64,000 bases of DNA from assembly GCA_037501455.1 (NCBI GenBank), contig CM074864.1:36544001-36608000 (forward strand), written 5' to 3'. Below the pieces are notes generated by a model, which was not told the origin of the DNA, made no database searches, and saw nothing but the letters and a program-made list of their open reading frames with translations. Positions 44,835-55,732 of the stretch are shown in pieces. Each line of letters starts with the position of its first letter. The stretch's first letter is position 1. Origin of the DNA: Lantana camara (Eukaryota; Streptophyta; Magnoliopsida; Lamiales; Verbenaceae). Position numbers and translations under genes: made by a program.

Positions 44835-47113
44835 GTAAGCTTGGATATGTTATATATATACAATATGAGTCATTTTCATCTATTCATCCCTAAATTTAAG
44901 CATGGTTTTATGAGGTTTTGGCAGAGATGATTATATATTAGGTTTTACGAAATTTTGTGGATCTCTTTCATCTCTTGAGCTTTTTGATTGATACCAAGCA
45001 TGAAATTGATTGTTTTGACCTCTTCTTGACATTTATGGTGATGTATTAGCTGGTAGTTGAGAATTGGTTGAGTTACCATTAATGAATTTTGAATGAAAAT
45101 GGAGTTTTTCCCCCTTCTTCATTCGTGTTGCTGCTGCTGCGTTTGATCTTGCTTGGGACTGAAATTGTATGTTGATTTGGAGTCTTTTTGCTACTTTTTT
45201 GTTGCCTTGCCTTACCTGAACATGTTGGTTGAAGGGTGGAATGTTGTTGCTCTGTTTTTCTCGTGAAATTTACCCTATTTTGATCGATTTTCTGCTGCTG
45301 TCTTCCTGCTGCGTTTTCTTGTTCTTTTGCTATTAGTTTTAGTGGCTTGTTAGAGCTATTTTGTTGTTGCATTTCATGCCATTTGATGCTGCATATCTTG
45401 CCTATTTGTTGCTTGAGTTGTTGCCCTGTTTTTTGCCAAAAAACAGAGATTATTTGTTGTTGCTGCGTTCTTGACACGGGGGTGTCGATCTTCTCCTTTT
45501 CAGCTTGTAACGGGGGTGCTTGTGGTCTGAAATTTCTGTACCGAGACACGGGGGTGTCTCGGTTTGTTCTATGTGAGTGACACGGGGGTGTCACCTTGTA
45601 ATTTCCATGCATGATTGTGTTGCCGTGAAGCTGCTGCTGCTTGTTTTCTTTTCTTTCCTGCATGATTCGGTTGCTGCTGTGTTGCTGTGTACTGCTGCTT
45701 CAATCTCTTTCTTTTCTTTGCATGCATGTGTTAATAAGCATGCATTTTAAGAATCATGAGAATTTTGTTAAATTGAATTGCATGCATTTTAAGAAATTTT
45801 GCAGGCATGTTTATTTTGCATGCATGTGTGTACGTTGCATGCATGTATATATATACATATATATATATTTATTTATTATATATTTATATATGTTTATTAA
45901 ATATTAATTATTATTTGATTTAATTGAATTATAGAATTTAAATGTTACCTATTTCATATTTGATTTAATTTCCTAAATTTAATTGAATGTATTTAATTGT
46001 TTATTTTCTAATTGTAAATGCGATTGAATGTGTTTAATTGTTTATGTTCTAATTTTAAATGTGATTTAACTTGTGCTATGATCGTATTTGAAATTCTTGA
46101 ATTAATTTGATTGAAAATGTAGAATTATGAATTCGAATGAAAGTGAATGAAAGTGAATGACTCGATTATATGATTTAAATGTATTAATAGTGCACATGAA
46201 CATTTTCATAACATAATTTTATCTTTTACATATTCATATCATGAGCATTGCATTGCCGAGCGTCTTATTTGGTCATATTGAGTCTCACTTCACCTTTCTT
46301 GCACAGATTTTGAGTCCGTTGGAGACGAGGCCGGTCTGTGAGGCTTGTGTGTTCTCCTTGTTGCTGTTTGAGGTGGGTTTCTCTTCTACTTAGATAAAAC
46401 GACCCGATATATCTCCTTATGTGAAAAGTTTTAAGCCAAAGTAATACGATTATATATATATTGAGTCTTTTCTCGAGTAAATGATTGCAAACGTAAAGCC
46501 GTTATTTCATGAATCCTACCTAATGTTTTGGCGAGAATGAATGAATGTTCACAATGAATGGGCCCCAGGGACTTGGTGTGAGTGGTGACCCGAGGAGGCA
46601 AGGGCTAACAGCGATCCCTCACACTAGTCCCACCAATGAACGGCGTAACCGGACCTCGTTAGGAGTTAGTGAGGAATGGACGCTGAGTGACATCTGGGGA
46701 GTCATGTTCCCCTTTTGGTCAATGAATGGGTGGATGGGCCTTGCAAACCCGCCACCAACCCGGAGGAAGAAGGTGGAATGTTATTGAATGCCCACGAAAG
46801 AATGAAATGCATGAAAAGAATGAATGAATGAATGTTAATGAATGTTAATGAACGTTAACGAATTACACGAGGTGTTGGTTGGAGATAATGCACGCCCACT
46901 CGCTGGGCCAATAATGACCTAATGATAATGAATTGTTATAATCCCTTTTGATGATTTCTATTCGCCCACTTGGGAAATTCTTCAAAACCTCACTTGGGAT
47001 TATAACTTGCATGTGATTGTTTAAATACTGTCGTATATTATATTATGCCCTGCTTTTATACCCATCAGTCCCTGTTGGACTGAACCCGTTTGGCTTTCAG
47101 ATCTGTTGTGCAG
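44835..47113 (+). other. Predicted leader intron in LTR D
   Basis: Donor CAAG/GTAAGC, a strong plant consensus, and acceptor TTCAGATCTGTTGTGCAG/GT. It encloses the palindromes. Inference from motifs only. Confidence 0.35.
45473..45594 (+). repeat. GC-rich palindrome cluster, D 5' LTR
   Basis: Hairpins with GGGG loops: GACAC/GTGTC at 45473; a 10-bp-armed one, ACCGAGACAC/GTGTCTCGGT, at about 45539-45562; and GTGACAC/GTGTCAC ending at 45594. One decayed unit (AACGGGGGTGCTTG) lies between the first two. The whole cluster is missing from the 3' LTR of D because of a deletion. Confidence 0.9.
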
Positions 47114-47506
47114 GTGTCAAGGGAGCTAGGCGGGGTTTCGAGTCATAGGTTTTACTTTCATCTTTTAGCCCTTGTATTTTGGTCTTACACTCATATATTG
47201 CACGTTGGATCGTTGTATTGATTAATAATGGAGCGTATTGGTTGTTTGAACCTTGACGGCATTTGATAATGTATATGGATTATTTTTGGAGTTTGATTGC
47301 TCATTGTTTATATTATGGCCAGTTATTGCTTCCGCATTTGTAATCACTCTGATTTTATGGTTTAAGGGTTAGCCCGCCTAGCATAGCGTGTGTGTTTGTC
47401 CCCGTTCGCAGTGACTTAGCTCGAGTATGGATCGTCCATTTCATATTCGGGTCGGGTCTCGGTGCGGGAGATGTGGTACCTTGCGCTCGGGTGCTACATC
47501 CTTAAG

Positions 47507-47519
47507 TGGTATCAGAGCC
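47507..47519 (+). other. Element D primer-binding site (initiator Met tRNA)
   Basis: TGGTATCAGAGCC, eight bases after the LTR end, exactly complementary to the 3' end of plant initiator Met tRNA. Confidence 0.95.
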
Positions 47520-49548
47520 TAGGGTTGCAAAACTCGGGTTCTCGTGTCGTGTGGATCAGTCTAGGTCGTTCGGCATAGGAACTACGTGATAATGTGTGCA
47601 TTGCATCGATTTTTAACATGAAATTGTCTTTGTTTTAATCTTGTCGAATTACCTGTTGCATTTTATACTGGATCCATATCTTTCGTGTTGAATATGTGCC
47701 ATATGCATGTACTAATCGCATGCATATACCTTCGAAATGAGTTATGATTTACAGGTTATAAAGATAATATCAAACCACGACCAAGTTCCACGATAAAGAC
47801 AATCTATTGCTAGTTCTTCCTGAGGCATGGAAGCTAGGAGGGATACACCCGGGAAGAATGTAGAGAATTCTAGATATGAGATGGAGCTAGAGTTCAAGAA
47901 TTAGGATTCGGAATGGGAGGTTCAAATTTAGAGATGCGGTGGTAGAAGGATACTTGGTAAAATAAGGATTGATTGTGAGATGGTTACGACTTAGAAGATT
48001 GACATATACGGCTCTGCCACATAAGGTGCCTTTGATTTGATGCAACAGGATCTTTCAACCTAATGAATGAAGTGAACAAACCTTGAAGGTATTTTGATTC
48101 CGGATTTGGATCATTGAAGAGGTATCAATAATTAAGAGGAGTTAAAATAAAATGGGTCCGGTAAGAGTTGTGCACCAAGGGTCGACAAAGAAGGATTTCT
48201 GACTAAGCCTAGTGATTTGAAATCAAGTTTGTTGAAGTTAAGACCGGGAAGAGTCGGAATTGGGTGCTTTGGATTTCGATTAAGATGGGAAACGAGTCTG
48301 GAAGGGGGTAGAGAGAGGCAAGTACCTGGGTAAATACAAATATAGGGAAGGTGGCGATATTGAGAATGGGATTTGAGTTCGTTTTTCCAAATCCAAGCTG
48401 AATTGTCATGTTGAGAAGTTGAACTAAAAGATATGGAGCAACAAATGGGAACCCTAAAGAAAGGCAAAGACTGGTTGAAGGATTATTCTCGGGGAGAGAC
48501 TCTTTGCAAGGAAATCATGCGCTTAAGTAGAAGCAATTGGAAAACAAGTTCAATGCGCCAATTGAAACTCATAAACGATAATCACGGGAATCTTGATCAA
48601 GGTGATGATTAGGGTAGGAGTCGAAGTTCGAGGAGAAGTTTGAATGCTAACTCCTTGGACGTGGAAGAATTAGGGATCAAGAAATTGCAATCTCAGATAG
48701 TGGAAGATACAAGTAGATTTATAAAGATGCATGGAAACCTCGAAGACCGTGGGAAGGCAAGGAATAATCACTAAGTTAAGTAACCTCGGGATTGGAGGAA
48801 CGAGGAAAATTTATTGAGCTAACAACTTGCCACATTGGTGACAGGCTTCAAAACATTCATAGCACGTGCATCATACTTCTCATCAATTATTTATTTTTTT
48901 CGGCCTTATGTTTGTCCGTGCATTTCTATTTAGTTTCGTTGCACTAATGTGTTGAATGATGGCTTGGTGTTAACGTGACTCATGCATTGACATCTTTACA
49001 CGATGTGCATTTTAGTGTTTATTTGGTAGGAAGTTCTTTCACCTCACTCATCAAGTATCTTTTCGGCTGGCTACATCGAGATGATGAGGAAAAGCAATAA
49101 CAGGATAGTACATGATAAGGAAGATGACTTCGGAAAATAAAGAACTTCAGGTAAGGGGTAGGTCGGTGGAAAGGAACTCCGAAGGAAAGTGAGATTAGAT
49201 TTGGCTTCGGAGTGTTCGGACCGAATAAGAGTAGAGGAGAAGGATTAAAGGAATTCGACATGTAAGAGCAAAAATTTGAAGGGGGAGAGCATAACCGAGA
49301 GATAAGTTGGAAGAGGTGCTCGAATGAATATGTTAGTAGTAATAACGGGGATGCAAATTAAGGAGAATTTGGAAATCCTACTGGTAGTGATTGGAAATGA
49401 ATAAGACGGATGTAATGGGTAAGTTGTTAAGAGAGAAGTTACGTTACTAAATTTGGGTGAAGACTTTACGGGATATAAGGAAAATAGCTCGTTGAACATC
49501 TCTACGTATGGAATTCCGATCTGGAGGTGATGGAATTATAAGGGCTTC

Positions 49549-49654
49549 TCTGTGAACTCCTAAGTCAGAATTAACAAGGGAAAATCGAATCAAGTTAGCA
49601 TATAATGGAATGGTGTCAATCAAGAGTAGATCAATGAAGTACAAAGGGGTCCAA
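49549..49654 (+). other. Conserved internal block, D copy
   Basis: Partner of 36036-36141, with about eight differences over 106 bp. The flanks are much more diverged. Confidence 0.6.
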
Positions 49655-50548
49655 GACAATATTATTGAGTTATTGGTTATATCAATGGTAATCCAGGAGG
49701 AAAACTAAGAAGGGACCAAATAGAAAAGGATAATGATTGGAGGATTGACATCAAACTACAAGAATCAGCAAGAACCTTCTGTCTTCGATTTAAGAAATAT
49801 GGGACCAATTATCGAATATAACCTTCAGGGGGTCAAAAGGAAATGAACGGATAATAGGAACGGAAGATCGGAAAGGATTTATGTTGAAAGAGGCCACAAA
49901 AATAAACATCTTAAGGTCGAGGTTGAATCATCAAGGTTGTCCAGAGTGGTTATCCTCAGGGATATGTTAAGCACCGATATGTGTAAGGATGGAAGATATG
50001 GACTGGACGTCGGAACAAAGATTCTAAACGCAAAAGTGAATGTCAATTGGATTACTTGGAAGAGTTAGTCCGATTGAAAGAATATAATAGGGGTTGAGGA
50101 AGGACTGAAGAAGTTGAGTAGCAATAAGAGTCAGAAGGGATCTAAGAGTATAATCCTTAAAGGATTCATCAATTGCTTCACCGGGATACCCTGAAGAGGT
50201 TAAAGACAAATTGAGCACTGAGTTTATCTTCGGGACAGATCATATACTGGACAACGACAACTCACAATTTTAAATTTCGTGACTACGGTGAACGGTACCT
50301 CAGACATCCATGGCATACGTATACTCTCTTTGTTAATTTCAATAATTTTGCTAATTTGCATTTTGACTCTTTGATTTATTAATTATGATTGTATAATCGA
50401 TATTGGATGTAAGTAAGTGATGATTGTTCCCTGGCTTTATGTGATTGTTTAACTAAGTTGCCGTAATTGGATATTTTGATGTTCTCTCCTCGGTGTTTGT
50501 TCTTCGTTGTGGCTGTATTTTGTATTTTGAATTTCGTTACTTGTTTTT

Positions 50549-50716
50549 GAGAGACGGGGTTCTCTCGTTGTTGTTATTGAGAGACGGGGTTCTCTCTTTG
50601 TTGTTTTTGAGAGATGGGGTTCTCTCGTTGTTGTTTTTGAGAGATGGAGTTCTCTCTTTGTTGTGTTTGAGAGACGGGGATTCTATCCTTGTTGTTTGTA
50701 AGGAACGGGGTTCCTT
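50549..50716 (+). repeat. Hairpin array of D (six units)
   Basis: Units GAGAGACGGGGTTCTCTC and variants recur every 29-32 bp. The last unit (50700-50716) has different but still perfectly complementary arms AAGGAA/TTCCTT around CGGGG. Unit 5 is damaged (GAGAGA/TCTATC). TTGTTGTT spacers separate the units. Confidence 0.92.
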
Positions 50717-50741
50717 CATTAATTGTTTTCAGGCATATAGT

Positions 50742-50759
50742 GAATCCGAGGACGAATTC
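50742..50759 (+). repeat. PPT-adjacent hairpin of D
   Basis: GAATCCGAGGACGAATTC, directly upstream of TTTTAAGGGGGAGAGG. One arm base differs from the inferred symmetric form. Confidence 0.6.
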
Positions 50760-50763
50760 TTTT

Positions 50764-50775
50764 AAGGGGGAGAGG
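50764..50775 (+). other. Element D polypurine tract
   Basis: AAGGGGGAGAGG adjoining the 3' LTR start at 50777. Confidence 0.92.
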
Positions 50776-50776
50776 T

Positions 50777-53265
50777 TGTGATGCCCCCGTTTTTCTTATT
50801 TTGTACAGCTTGACGTATGTGTTTATCAAATTACGCGAATAATTAATTATACGTGTTTTACATATTTAATTTATTTTAAATGTATTAAATGTTAATTATT
50901 TTATTTTAATAATATTAATATTAAATATATATATATTATTTTAATGATACTAATATTAAATATATTTATATAATATAAATATATATGTTAATTGTGTACG
51001 TGTGCATGAATATTGTAATGCATGCATTTTATATTTATAAATTAATTATGCATGCATGTATTATAAATTATATATACGTATGTGTTTTTTTTTATATTAT
51101 CTGTTAATATTATGAATTTTATTGTTGAATTGCGTATGAGTGACATTTACGTGTTTCGTTTCTATATGAATTGATACCGAAATTTCGTGCAAATTGAATA
51201 TGTTGAACTTATACGTGTCTTGTATATGAATATTTGTTCGTTTCATATTTTCGGATTCATTTGCTTGTGTTTCGGATTTAATTTTAATTTTGGAATCCAA
51301 GTCGGGGGCTAACGAGCAATTAGCGCACCCTTGGTTCCGTATTTAATATCTTGAGCTCTGGAACTCAGATTCGAGTTCCGTCAACTTCGCTGAACTCGTA
51401 ACAAAAATTCGAGTTTAGTGAACTTAGCTTTATATTTTCCTAACGTCATTTGAACCTCCGAAATCCAACCGAAAAAGGAAACTTCGACCAAACTGACCTT
51501 GGTGCACTAAAATGACCATATCTTTGCTCAAACCTTGACCAAATTAACTATGGTTAGACTCTATGGAACCCTAACTCAACCCTTTATTCAGCCATTAACC
51601 CCCCAAACCAAGATAACCCTTCCCACTTGCTGAAAATTAGCCAAACATGATCTTCTTCCGAGTTTTCCTGTAGCTCAAGCCCTAGCAAGAGATTCAAGCT
51701 CAAATCGCCTTCCAAACCTCCATTAATCCACAAGGTAAGCTTGGATATGTTATATATATACAATATGAGTGATTTTCATCTATTCATCCCTAAATTTAAG
51801 CATGGTTTTATGAGGTTTTGGCAGAGATGATTATATATTAGGTTTTACGAAATTTTGTGGATCTCTTTCATCTCTTGAGCTTTTTGATTGATACCAAGCA
51901 TGAAGTTGATTATTTTGACCTCTTCTTTACATTTATGGTGATGTATTGTCTGGTAGTTGAGAATTGGTTGAGTTACCATTAATGAATTTTGAATGAAAAT
52001 GGAGTTTTTCCCCCTTCTTCATTCGTGTTGCTGCTGCGGCGTTTGATCTTGCTTGGGACTGAAATTGTATGTTGATTTGGAGTCTTTTTGCTACTTTTTT
52101 GTTGCCTTGCCTTACCTGAACATGTTGGTTGAAGGATGGAATGTGGTTGCTCTGTTTTTCTCGTGAATTTTACCCTGTTTTGATCGATTTTCTGCTGCTG
52201 TCTTCCTGCTGCGTTTTCTTGTTCTTTTGCTATTAGTTTTAGTGGCTTGTTAGAGCTATTTTGTTGTTGCATTTCATGCCGTTTGATTTTGCATATCTTG
52301 CCTATTTGTTGCTTGAGTTTTTGCTCTGTTTTTCGCCAGGACTTGGTGTGAGTGGTGACCCGAGGAGTGAAGGGCTGACGGCGATCCCTCACACTAGTCC
52401 CACCAATGAACGGCATAACCGGACCTCGTTATGAGTTAGCGAGGAATGGACGCTGAGTGCCATCTGGGGAGTCATGTTCCCCTTTTGGTCAATGAATGGG
52501 TGGATGGGCCTCGCAATCCCGCCACCAACCCGGAGGAAGAAGGTGGAATGTTATTGAATGCGCACGAAAGAATGAAATACATGAAAAGAATGAATGAATG
52601 AATGTTAATGAATATTAACGAACGTTTGAATTACACCAGGTGTTGGTTGGAGATAATGCAAGCCCACTCGCCAGGCCAATAATGACCTAATGTTAATGAA
52701 TTGTTATAATCCCTTTTGATGATTTCTATTCGCCCACTTGGGAAATTCTTCAAAACCTCACTTGGGATTATAGCTTGCATGTGATTATTTAAATACTGTC
52801 GTATATTATATTATGCCCTGCTTTTATACCCACCAGTCCCTTTTGGACTGAACCCGTTTGGCTTTCAGATGTGTTGTGCAGGTGTCAAGGGAGCTAGGCG
52901 GGATTTCGAGTCATAGGTTTTACTTTCGTCTTTTAGCCCTTGTATGTTGGTCTTACACTCATATATTGCACGTTGGATCGCTGTATTGATTAATAATGGA
53001 GTGTATTCGTTGTTTGAGCCTTGACGGCATTTTATAATGTGTATGGATTATTTTTGGAGTTTGATTGCTCATTGTTTATATTATGGCCAGTTATTGCTTC
53101 CGCATTTGTAATCACTCGATTTTATGGTTTAAGGGTTAGCCCGCCTAGCATAGCGTGTGTGTTTGTCCCCGTTCGCCGTGACTTAGCTCGAGTATGGATC
53201 GTCCATTTCATATTCGGGTCGGGTCTCGGTGCGGGGGATGTGGTACCTTGTGCTCGGGTGCTACA
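50777..53265 (+). repeat. Element D, 3' LTR with 1.13-kb internal deletion (2489 bp)
   Basis: It starts TGTGATGCCCCCG and ends CGGGTGCTACA. It is nearly identical to the 5' LTR up to about 52338, where the sequence jumps from the 45437 equivalent to the 46568 equivalent. About 1.13 kb is lost, with short CCA homology at the join. The deletion removes the palindromes and TA-rich part. Confidence 0.92.
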
Positions 53266-53270
53266 GGGTT
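53266..53270. repeat. TSD GGGTT, right copy (element D)
   Basis: Pairs with 43872-43876. Confidence 0.93.
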
Positions 53271-54438
53271 TCTCTACTATTTAGATAAATGACCCTATAT
53301 ACTCCCAATGTGTAAAAATTTCGACCAAAAGTATATATATATATAGAGAGAGAGATAGTCGTTTTCAAGAGTCAATGATTTTTTTAAAGTAAAGCCCTTC
53401 TTTTATGAACCTACCAAATGTTTTGGCGAGAAAGAATGAATGAATGCACAGAATGGGGCCTAGGGACTTAGTGTGACTGGTGACCCGAGAATGCATGGGT
53501 TGACGGTGAACCCTCACACTAGTCCCACCAAGGAACGGCGTAACTGGACCTCATTAGGAGTTAGCAAGGAATGGACGCTGAGTGCCATCTGGGGAGTCAT
53601 GTTCCCCTTTTGGTTAATGAATGGATGGTTCGGACCGATCACCCGACCATCACCCGGAGGAAGAAGGTGTAAATGTTCATGAATGTGCACAAAAGAATGT
53701 TATGCATGAATGAAAGAAAGAAAGAAAGAATGTTTAATGAACTACACGAGGTGTTGGTTGGAGATAATGCACGTCCACTCGCCGGGCCACAAACGACCTA
53801 ATGAAAAATGAACGTTATAATCCCGTTTGATGACTTATTTATTTCACCCACTTGGGAAATGCTCAAAAAAAACCTCATTTGGGATTATAACTTGCATGTG
53901 AATGTTTAAATATTGTTGTATATGTTACTTATGCCTCGTTTTATACCCTCCAGTCTCGTATAGACTGAACCCGGATTGTTTTCAGTGTTCTTGTAGGTTT
54001 GGAGTGCTAGGCGGGAAGTCAAGTCTATTTAGTCTTTCGATTAAGTCAGAGTTTGTTCATCTGCATATTGAACCATGATTTGTTTAAGGTTGAGGATGTA
54101 AGATTTGTATTGATTGTTACCACTATCATGAATTAGGAATGAGTTTATAAGAAACGGTAATTGAAGTGCTATGATTTTATTGATTTTCAGGATTAGGTAT
54201 CAATGCTAGTTGAACCCGTTGTTATTTGCTTATCTTGTTATTTATGTATGTACTTCGCTTCCGCATTGGTATTCTTTCTATTTTATTGTCTCTTTGATTG
54301 TGAAAGTTAGCTCCCGCCTAGCTTAGCGAGTGTGTATGTCCCCATTCGCCGTGATCTAGCTCGGGTATGGATTGTCCATTTGATATTCGGGTTGGGTCTC
54401 GATACGGGGGATGTGGTTCCTTGCGCTCGTGTGCTACA

Positions 54439-54443
54439 AACAA
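54439..54443. repeat. TSD AACAA, right copy (element C)
   Basis: Pairs with 29960-29964. Confidence 0.9.
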
Positions 54444-55405
54444 CATGCGTAAAATAAACGAAATATAATGCATGTGAGTTGAGCTATCCTTAGACAACAA
54501 CATAAGGACAACCGCCTAGCTCGAACGTCCAAAAGCACCTGCAACTTAAGCAAAAAGGGGAAAAAAGAGAAACAAAAATGAGGGTTAGTCCTAAAGACTA
54601 GTGAGGGGGCTAACACACAGACCTATATATACATATAGAGCATAACGCCTATCAAATTCGAAAAGATCTGTGAATCGGGGATGGTTTTTGCAAGCTAAAA
54701 CATTTCCCGTGATAATAAATATATAACTTAAAATAAGTTAAGGGGTAAAGGACAAAACAACTAATTTTAAGTATTTATGAGTCCATTCCCGTTTCATAGA
54801 TTTATACACAATCATGCTAACTCAGCGAGTATGAGTTCTCCTTCTAAACTCCTTTCATAATCAAAGACATAATCATAATCGAAACATAAATCATAAACCT
54901 CCTTCTCCGGGTGATAGAAGGGTAGCAAGCCCTAGATATCGGTCATAAATCGAAAACGAGTTAAGGATTAATTACTTTCTTGCACCTTCGGTGGGGATAC
55001 CACTGGCTCAAGAGCACCACCCTTCCTCAAAACTCCTAAGGTTAGGTGAAACTCTCAAAAGGGAAAGCATTGATGGAGGAGCTCGGCGACCCCACGACCA
55101 TCCCGAGATGCCATACCACTCTCCGTGGCCCATTACATACTTCAAAAATCATAATTTTCATAAACTTGTCTTTCAAAGTTCAAAGCTCGCTACACACTCA
55201 CACATATTCAAAGCTTTTCAAAAAGAAGTTCAAAATATAGTTTATATACATATAAAAGCCTTTTCAAATCCTTATAACAAATGGGATGAGCCCTAAAAAT
55301 ACATATCATACACATATTTATCATATAATATACATAATTCGCATGCGGGCTCAAAACACATAGGGTTGTAGGTCATAATAGCTAAAAGGAAGAAAACCTC
55401 ACCTT
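54444..55405 (-). repeat. F' LTR fragment, middle part, truncated
   Basis: Continuation of 29667-29964 across element C. It aligns with about 1970-2880 of the F 3' LTR (AGGGTTAGTCCTA-GACTAGTG, then CATTTCCCGTGATA, then CTCCTAAGGTTAGGTGA) but is visibly more diverged. It stops inside the LTR and joins gag coding at about 55405. Confidence 0.75.
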
Positions 55406-55523
55406 TCCAAAGAAGAGCTTGCACAATATTTTCGGCATTCAGTGGTGGAGGTGGTGGTGCTTGTAGAGGAGGTTGATTAAGATCCGGGGTTTGTTCCCTA
55501 TCCATTCCCTTTCGTGGATGCAT
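55406..55523 (-). pseudogene. Element F gag: N-terminal fragment
   Basis: The minus-strand ATG at 55523 lies about 190 nt downstream of the primer site. It opens MHPRKGMDREQTPDLNQPPL, then a proline run and AENIVQALL, matching the short Pro-rich N-terminus common in Tekay-like Gag. The coding runs into LTR F' sequence at about 55405, so the following residues are foreign. The capsid part resumes at 8867. Confidence 0.75.
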
Positions 55524-55712
55524 CCTGAAAATTCACAAATTAAGAAAATATTGATGCATGGGGTTCAGTGTATGTTCATGAGAGCAATTAATACAAATTT
55601 AAACAATTAAGTCACATAAATATATAGATGAATGCAAATAATCACATAACCCTAAGTCGAATGACCTAGATAGACCAGACACGACTCTAAAGCTCCGGTT
55701 TTGCAACCGAGA

Positions 55713-55724
55713 GCTCTAATACCA
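55713..55724 (-). other. Element F primer-binding site (one mismatch)
   Basis: TGGTATTAGAGC on the minus strand, eight bases inside the 5' LTR end. One C-to-T change from the initiator Met tRNA complement. Confidence 0.85.
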
Positions 55725-55732
55725 CTTAGAGA

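Larger units (their letters stand above)
43877..47498 (+). repeat. Element D, 5' LTR (3622 bp)
   Basis: It starts TGTAACGCCCCCG and ends CGGGTGCTACA. It contains donor-like CAAG/GTAAGC (44835), a palindrome cluster (45473-45594), the conserved CAGGGACTTGGTGTGAGTGG block (46560-46760), acceptor-like TTGTGCAG (47113), GCTAGGCGGGG (47125) and CCCGCCTAGC (47373). Confidence 0.93.
47499..50776 (+). other. Element D internal domain, non-coding
   Basis: 3.3 kb with no supportable gene, co-linear with the C internal domain. Landmarks: AGCACGTGCATCATA (about 48861), conserved block 49549-49654, CGGTGAACGGTACC (about 50286), hairpin array, PPT hairpin. Confidence 0.8.
43877..53265 (+). mobile_element. 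Element D: non-coding LTR retrotransposon (LARD-like)
   Basis: A complete plus-strand element: 5' LTR 43877-47498, primer site 47507-47519, internal 47499-50776 (3278 bp), polypurine tract 50764-50775, 3' LTR 50777-53265 and TSD GGGTT. No RT, integrase or gag is recognisable. D is a relative of C with co-linear LTR and internal blocks. It sits inside the 3' LTR of C and so is younger than C. Confidence 0.93.
29965..54438 (+). mobile_element. Element C: non-coding LTR retrotransposon (LARD-like), with M and D nested
   Basis: This plus-strand element has a 5' LTR 29965-33821, primer site 33830-33842, internal 33822-37196 (about 3.4 kb), polypurine tract 37184-37196, 3' LTR 37197-54438 (split by M and D) and TSD AACAA. 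No protease, RT or integrase is recognisable in the internal part. Confidence 0.92.
37197..54438 (+). repeat. Element C, 3' LTR in three pieces
   Basis: The pieces are 37197-38114, 42265-43876 and 53271-54438, about 3.7 kb together. Each junction carries a GGGTT duplication. Removing M and D restores co-linearity with the 5' LTR (compare 30873-30890 with 38101-42270, and 32630-32650 with 43865-53275). One palindrome present in the 5' LTR (CTCTCCCCGG...) is absent here. Confidence 0.92.

Noticed and set aside
47507..47519. Possible tRNA gene remnants around TGGTATCAGAGCC sites
   Set aside because: Only the 3'-end complement is present, always 7-8 bases from an LTR end. These are primer-binding sites.
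50493..50765. Plus-strand frame with repeated LRDGVLSLL-type peptide, and its antisense partner at 50537-50719; similar frames at 36959-37162 and 13406-13657
   Set aside because: The peptide repeats are only the translation of the hairpin arrays. Spacing and compensatory changes fit structure, not codon selection.
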